A stretch of 35,065 nucleotides of DNA from Agmasoma carcini (nom. nud.) (taxonomy: Eukaryota; Microsporidia; Thelohaniidae), in the NCBI GenBank assembly GCA_029232285.1, contig JAOXFI010000036.1, forward strand, positions 1 to 35,065. Reading direction: 5' to 3'. The stretch's first letter is position 1; every line of letters starts with the position of its first letter. A program made the translations under genes and the position numbers. The notes under the pieces are model-generated. The model was not told where the DNA came from. It was given only the letters and a program-made list of their open reading frames with translations, and made no database searches. This document shows positions 29,929 through 35,065 of the stretch, piece after piece.

Positions 29929-30402
29929 ATGAGTTTTTCCAATGATAACTACATTCGATTACGAGATAACGATGATAAAAACCTAACAAATGTCTATCAA
30001 GATGCATCAAACGAAGGCTATCTGTGTCTTATATGCATGAATACAGCACAAAGACCACGTATATCTCCATGCGGCCATCTTTTCTGCACTAACTGCATAT
30101 ACGTATGGACTAGAAAACACTGTGGCATCAATAAGGTATCATGTCCAGTTTGCAGGAAATTATTTGAGTTTGGCGAATCGACTGTCATATTTGCCTCTCA
30201 CTCTTCGAAAAATAACCCAAGATATAGAATTCACAAAAGCCCTAATGTTTACGTTTTAAGACCAGGTTTATCACATAATGGTGATGTTGTTGGAAATAAT
30301 TTGGTCTTTCATGAGGGTTTCGATTGTATGTCGTGTAAGGCTTATATATTTACCTTGTTATTTTTCGGATTGACTACGGTTTTCTGCAAAATTATGATTT
30401 AA
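29929..30402 (+). CDS. RING-finger E3 ubiquitin ligase, membrane-anchored, RNF5/RNF185-like
   Basis: A 157-residue protein with a C3HC4 RING (C33, C36, C48, H50, C53, C56, C72, C75; CLIC, CGHLFC, CPVC), a short linker and one C-terminal hydrophobic segment (about 139-153) that should tail-anchor it. The layout (N-terminal RING, C-terminal membrane anchor, CGHLFC..C followed by W) resembles the RMA1/RNF5/RNF185 ligases, which ubiquitinate proteins at the ER for degradation. Those usually have two membrane segments, so the assignment beyond membrane RING ligase is tentative. The frame opens at 29860, but the preceding 23 residues are AT-rich and hydrophobic, and the AAATTTT box sits directly before 29929. 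Unlike its neighbours it has no AATAAA near the stop. Confidence 0.85.
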   Translation: MSFSNDNYIRLRDNDDKNLTNVYQDASNEGYLCLICMNTAQRPRISPCGHLFCTNCIYVWTRKHCGINKVSCPVCRKLFEFGESTVIFASHSSKNNPRYRIHKSPNVYVLRPGLSHNGDVVGNNLVFHEGFDCMSCKAYIFTLLFFGLTTVFCKIMI

Positions 30403-30941
30403 TGATTCTTTTCATTGAATTAGTTTGCTCTTTTATAAATTTTTTATTCTTAAATTATTTTTATTTTTTATGCTGAAATTATATTATAAGGTTTCTCTAA
30501 CCAATTATAAATAATTCATACCTATGTGTAAAATTTTAATTTATTATTTGGTATAAAAGTATGCAAATCGATACGAAATAATGGAAAAAGCATAAAATTA
30601 AATATATATTTACCAATTGATGTCTAAAGATTGCAATTGGATAGAGAACCCTTATATTTGTATTTTTTATACTAAAGTATTTTACTCCTACGAATAAAAT
30701 TTTATTATATAGGTAATATTGAATGACATATACTAGTTCTACCATTCTAAATACTTATAAATAATGCCTATATTGTTATATGACTTTATTTTATAACTGA
30801 TTCAGTAATGTAAAAACAAAAATCACAAAAACTGTACATAAAATGCACTGTAAATAAGTTATTATTTTATATTTATAAACGTTTTGACCAATAATACATT
30901 TATTTATATTTTATTTATTTCTAAATATTTGTATTCACATA
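30403..30941. other. Intergenic, contains a dispersed repeat
   Basis: AT-rich. The repeat at 30513-30648 is inverted relative to 23478-23604. The minus frame at 30536-30745 overlaps it and has no recognisable family. Confidence 0.4.
30513..30648 (-). repeat. Dispersed repeat, inverted partner of 23478-23604
   Basis: Reverse complement similarity to 23478-23604 with a 33-base identical core. Similarity may continue weakly towards 30700. Confidence 0.65.
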
Positions 30942-30943
30942 TA

Positions 30944-32262
30944 CAGGGTTGGCAAAAAAAAACGCAAAAGCTATTATGACTCTACCAGTGCATGTTGATG
31001 TTGGGTTTTTTTTAAATAAACACAATAACATTTATAGCATGATTTACTATTTTTATAACAATGTGAATGAATTAAAAAATACCAAAACATCAAATAATGT
31101 GGCAAAAAATCTAGAAAATTAAATCCTTCTGAATTTACGATGTTATTTTTATATAAGTAAACATATATATGATTTTATTAAAGGGCAAGTTTTAGCATTA
31201 AAAGATTGAAATTACAAACTTAAAGAAATCTCTGAAAAGGTTACCATATCTATCAGTACATAATATATGTAAAAAGCAAATAATAAATGATTGAAATAAG
31301 AAGAAATTGATCAAAATTGTTGAAAAGGTTCCACTAATTACATCAAAAAATAGTGGGTAAAAATTTAATATAGATGTTAGTTTGTTTGATGTTGGATATT
31401 GGTTGAATTGTGAATGTTTAAGAGGTTGTGTTGCCATACGTAAGCCTCTTCTTTGGGAAATATATTTTGGATTGGTTTAAATTGACCGAAAAGTGGATTT
31501 ATTACAATAATAGTATATGAGATGGTGTGATGAATTATCATTTGAATTAATTTAACAAAGAAAGACAGTATTGTTGGCAAAGAGAATATACGATTTATGA
31601 TCACAAACATCTTGTGCCAAAAATAAAACAGGGAGGAGGTAAAATTATGGTGTGGGCATTTTTTATCTGCAAGAGTTGAAAATTTACTTTAAATAGGAGG
31701 AAAAATACATAAATACAAATATGTTTATTTTCAATTAGAAAACTTGAAACTCTTTGAATAAATTAAACCATGAAAATCATGTTTTACAACAATATAAGAT
31801 CCTAAACATACATCAAAGCATACTCATGAATTCTTTAGGTCGAATAGGGTTTAAAAGCTGGAACGACGAGCTCATTCTTTAAATATAATTGAGCATCTTG
31901 GGGCTTATTCTGGATCAAAAATACAGGTTTTTAAAGCTAAAAATACGGTTGATTTTTAATGAATTAAAGCGTATTTGGTATATCATACCACGTGATTTTT
32001 GCAAAAAACTTGTTAGGTGCATGAAAAGAGGGTTAGAAAGTTGTGATTTGACATGATGTGGTCATATTGATTAGTAAAAATATTTTCTAGTTTTTTTGCT
32101 GCTTTTATTTAATGTTTTCGTATTTTTTAAATAAATTTATATTATTATAAATATAAAAATAATAAATTGTGTTATATAATGTTTTTGTGTTTATTTAAAA
32201 GAAAACTAGCTCGAAATGCACTGGTAGAGTCATAATAGCTTTTGTGTTTTTTTCCAATCCTG
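30944..32262 (+). mobile_element. Tc1/mariner-like transposon with both termini, transposase dead
   Basis: A 1319-bp element bounded by inverted repeats of about 50 bases: left CAGGGTTGG at 30944 with GCAAAAGCTATTATGACTC and CTACCAGTGCAT further in; right the same in reverse, ending CCAATCCTG at 32262. TA flanks both ends (30942-30943 and 32263-32264), as expected for target-site duplication. Inside, plus-strand frames show GGGKIMVWG-like (about 31633), GGKIHKYKYV (about 31700), DPKHTSKHTHEFF (about 31800) and SLNIIEHLG (about 31877-31905), the Tc1 DDE domain in order but split by stops and shifts. The size is normal for a full Tc1 element. The right end recurs at 10005-10163. Confidence 0.88.
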
Positions 32263-32655
32263 TATGCAAACAAATTTCATTATTTTGCGAAGAATATTGG
32301 AATTATTATAAAATTTTCGAAAAATTACAGTTTTTAATAGATACAAATATTAATGAATGAATATATTTAGAGGTTCTAAAGAACCATATTTTTACTTTTA
32401 AAGATCAAAATTTAACAAAGAAAAATGATTTAATTAGTTAGTTAACTTGCCAATAGTATATCAAAAATATATACAGTATATAGTAATGATAATTTGGAAT
32501 TACTTTTTAATTTTAATTAATCCGAAAAGTGTTTTGTTTATTATAATTGAAATAAGTTTAATAAATTAATCAAAAATGCATTTAATATTTTACTTGACCT
32601 GCATTAGATAATGATATCAACACTATCTGTTTATTTAATATTCTATATAATTCAG
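32263..32655. other. AT-rich spacer between two transposons
   Basis: No gene, RNA or transposase motif recognised. Confidence 0.35.
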
Positions 32656-32690
32656 GGTATAATTTTTTTACCGGAGTTCTATACAGGAAA
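32656..32690. repeat. Direct repeat flanking the ISXO2-like copy, left
   Basis: Similar in the same orientation to 33600-33632. Both read GGTA, a T-run, ACCG, then a variable AT part and TATACAGGA. Confidence 0.45.
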
Positions 32691-33610
32691 GCACATGTTT
32701 TAGACCATGGAAAAAGAAGATCTTCTTAAACTTTATAAATGAATTGATTGTGAAAGAACACATTTTTTATTTTTAAAATAAGTGGTAAAAGTCAATATTT
32801 CTGTCAAAAAATGTATTGTTTGGGGGAATGTAAGATGTTAAAGTCGAAAAACACTTAAATGACGTAAAATTAAGATGAAATATGTACTTAAAGAATATAA
32901 GATAAATGAATATATAAACATTAATTTCCCAAGAATAAAAATTAACAAAATAATATTGTCCGCATGTTTATATGCATATAAAACACCAAATTAGTCAGTT
33001 GTTGTGCAATTAAACATAAACGAAAAAATTGAAAACATTTTTATTAAGGCAATTAGTGATATTGTTGGACAGAAAATAAAATTGGAGGGATTAAAAGGTC
33101 AGTACAAATCGATGAAACGGCATGCTGCCGTAGAAAGCTTATTTTAATCCCACAACAATAAAGACTGAAATACGGGGTACTAAATTTATTATTGGTGCAA
33201 TATGTGAAATCACAAAGAAAATAATCTTGAAGTTTTAACAGCAGATCAATTAAGATTTTTTAAATGTATATTAAAAATAACATAATGAATGGTATCTTAA
33301 TCAAAACAAATAGATTTCTTCTTATCCTGCAGCTGTTGAAAACTCTTGATATCGACATAGTATAATTAACCACAATAAGGGTTTTAGGAACAATAAAAGA
33401 CAACAAAAGAATACTATAGAAAGTGTATGGTCGGGTATTAAGATCGAACTGAAACCAAGAAGAGGTGTGTCGTATGATAATCTAAGTAATTTTGTAAAGG
33501 AATATGAATTAAAAAATATCATGAGGAAACAAAAAATCAATCTTATAGTGATAAGTTTTTTAAAAAGGTTTATAATTATTTATATAATAATTAAAAAATG
33601 GTAAAATTTT
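32690..33610 (+). mobile_element. Degenerate ISXO2-like element, inverted copy of 5700-6600
   Basis: Plus-strand frames show FLSKNVLFGGM near 32810, VQIDETACCRRK near 33090-33125 (first catalytic Asp, frame broken soon after), KTEIRGTKFIIGAICEITKK (about 33163-33222), SYPAAVENS (about 33323), NHNKGF near 33380, and NTIESVWSGIKIELKPRRG with VSYDNLS near 33410-33480. About 900 bases match 5700-6600 in reverse complement. Stops and frameshifts show that it is inactive. The minus frame at 33322-33540 is a shadow. Confidence 0.75.
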
Positions 33611-33632
33611 TACCGAAATTTTATACAGGAGT
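33600..33632. repeat. Direct repeat flanking the ISXO2-like copy, right
   Basis: Similar in the same orientation to 32656-32690. The palindromic GGTAAAATTTTTACC at 33600-33614 may mark the element end. Confidence 0.45.
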
Positions 33633-33807
33633 CCCCACAAATCTATTATTTATTCTGCAAGAAACCAATATATAACATTCTTGTTATTTGACAAAACTTT
33701 ATATACTAAAGAAACCCCAATTTATCTTATATTTATGGATAAAAATCTAACCCTGATTAATACAACCGAGTTTAAGATTCCTTGTAAAAAAGGTATATAT
33801 AGTGTTT

Positions 33808-33843
33808 CAAAAAGTTAGGAGATTTTACAAAAAGTTAAGAGAT
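33808..33843. repeat. Short tandem repeat, two units
   Basis: CAAAAAGTTAGGAGAT (33808-33823) and CAAAAAGTTAAGAGAT (33828-33843) differ at one base and are separated by four bases. They lie just outside the transposase remnant at 33930 and could be part of its end. Confidence 0.5.
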
Positions 33844-33929
33844 GAAAACCGTGTTTTCAAGAAAATGATTTATAAATAAACATAATAAAATTACAAATAT
33901 GTAATCGATTATCGTTTCACCATGCTCAA

Positions 33930-34960
33930 ATCCTTCCAAATATGTTAGCATGTGCCTCCGATATCTGATAAATCGTTATTACTTATTAAATCAACCCGCT
34001 CTTTAATTTTTAAAAGTATATTTGTTTCCGTTCTTGAGTTTGATCTTATCACATATTTTTTTCACTTAGAAAAGCAATTCTCAGTTGGGTTTAAAAACGG
34101 GGAATATGTAGGTAAAAATAATCATTCGTGTTAGCTGGTGTTGATTTTCTAAAGGACTCTGGATGTTTTATAGATTTGAGTATTATCCAAAATTAAAAGA
34201 TATGGTTCTGAATTAACCTTTTCAAACAAACACTCAATAAAGTCACAAAACTTAAAACTATCATGTGTGTCTATATTGTGCTCAAAATGAATTAAGCCAT
34301 TTTGACTGTAAGCTGCACATATACTGATATTTCGTGATATTATCGTTAGATCTCTGGTAACTGGTGCTGTACTTTGCAAAGAGATGCCTCTATTAACCTT
34401 CAAGAATAGGCTAAAAATAACTTCATCTAGAAAAGCAACATTGTTATCTGAGTATTCAAGTGTTTTATCCTTAAACTCTCTGGCATAATCAAATCTTTCC
34501 CGGATGGGTTCTTCTGAATTCTTACTTATAGCAACTTCTACTATATTCTTCAGTTTGTAGTGTAATCTTTTTAAAATTCGGTGAATAGTGATATCCGATA
34601 CTAAAATACCAAATTGGCTATTTAATCTAACCCTAACCCCTCTCGGCGTGATTTCTGCATTATTTTTAACACAACACCCGATAAATTCAATTTGCTGCTC
34701 GAACAAAATCTTTCTCCGACCACAGTTTTTATAACTTGATTCTACCTATCCGGTATTCTTGTTCCTTTTTATTATATTATACACTGTATTGTAATGGATT
34801 GAAAAAGAATGTGCGATGTCAGCTATCAATATATCAGCCTTGTATTTTTGAATAATCAAGCACCTGGTCTCAGGTAAAATTACTTTCCTCGTTATGGTTT
34901 TAAATTTTAGGCGGGACAATAAAAACAATTTATAGGTTAAAAATATTTTTTTCAATATTT
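33930..34960 (-). mobile_element. Tc1/IS630-like transposon, least decayed transposase of the window
   Basis: Minus strand. An HTH segment (34955-34746: ILIADIAHSFSIHYNTVYNIIKR) is followed by the DDE domain (34706-34149), and the last catalytic block NPTENCF lies near 34080 in another frame. Related to the remnant at 3300-4275. Element ends were not found; the right part of the window (34961-35065) is AT-rich and featureless. Confidence 0.72.
34149..34955 (-). pseudogene. Broken Tc1/IS630-like DDE transposase
   Basis: Two frames make up one transposase. 34955-34746 encodes the N-terminal helix-turn-helix and ends TG-stop. 34706-34149 encodes 185 residues with the second HTH (SDITIHRILKRLHYKL), the first catalytic Asp in AFLDEVIF (D94), THDSFKFCDFIECL, and the second Asp in LILDNTQIY (D174), where the family has LDNAxxH. 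The third acidic residue (in NPTENCF) is downstream, beyond the stop at 34149 and in another frame. The 185-residue frame is long for this window, which suggests more recent insertion than the other copies, but the protein cannot be made whole. Confidence 0.72.
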
Positions 34961-35065
34961 ATATTTTCATTTTATAAATAGTTTCTTTATATTATCGTAT
35001 ACAAGTTATTAAGTAAAATTTATTTTAAAATTATTATTTTATTTTAATTTGTTAAGAATTATATT

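Noticed and set aside
30536..30745. 69-aa minus-strand frame downstream of the RING gene
   Set aside because: It overlaps the dispersed repeat, lacks a box and has the composition of random AT-rich frames.
1..35065. CRISPR arrays or bacterial-type operons
   Set aside because: No regularly spaced repeats; the gene content is eukaryotic and each gene has its own signals. ISXO2/IS630-like transposases are common in microsporidia and do not imply bacterial DNA.

Overview
This AT-rich eukaryotic window most resembles a microsporidian genome of the gene-sparse, transposon-laden kind. The support is: intronless genes that are clearly eukaryotic but shortened (Not1 1483 aa, EFL1 659 aa, TFIIE-beta 204 aa, PDCD5 92 aa), a nuclear tRNA-Ser with a long variable arm, start codons sitting directly after an AAATTTT-type box, AATAAA signals lying on or next to stop codons, and degenerate ISXO2-like and Tc1/IS630-like transposases of the sort seen in microsporidia. 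The species cannot be fixed from the sequence alone.

Layout. 1-10.2 kb is a transposon graveyard: a Tc1-like remnant (1-847), a putative secreted protein gene (1293-2243, minus), another Tc1/IS630 remnant (3300-4275, minus), then four decayed ISXO2-like transposases (about 4560-8800), a GC-rich structured island (9382-9690) and the right end of a Tc1-like element (10005-10163). 10.8-30.4 kb is the gene-bearing core: Not1 (+), PDCD5 (+), IleRS (-), a coiled-coil protein (-), tRNA-Ser(GCU) (-), EFL1/Ria1 (+), an unrecognised 106-aa protein (+), TFIIE-beta (-), an Rrp6/EXOSC10-like protein (-) and a membrane-anchored RING protein (+). 30.9-35 kb is again transposons: a 1319-bp Tc1-like element with both inverted termini and TA flanks, an ISXO2-like copy inverted relative to the one at 5.7-6.6 kb, and an IS630/Tc1-like element with its reading frame broken.

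Functionally the core is housekeeping and leans to RNA metabolism: transcription initiation (TFIIE-beta), mRNA deadenylation scaffold (Not1), nuclear RNA decay (Rrp6), translation (IleRS, tRNA-Ser), 60S maturation (EFL1) and ER or membrane ubiquitination (RING). The genes look independently transcribed, not in operons, because each has its own box upstream and, with one exception, its own AATAAA.

Most notable: the Rrp6-like protein keeps the fold landmarks and HRDC domain but has lost every DEDDy catalytic residue that I can align; EFL1 has NKIE in place of NKxD; a very compact promoter and polyadenylation layout is shared by nearly all genes; and GC-rich, hairpin-forming islands stand out from the AT-rich surroundings.
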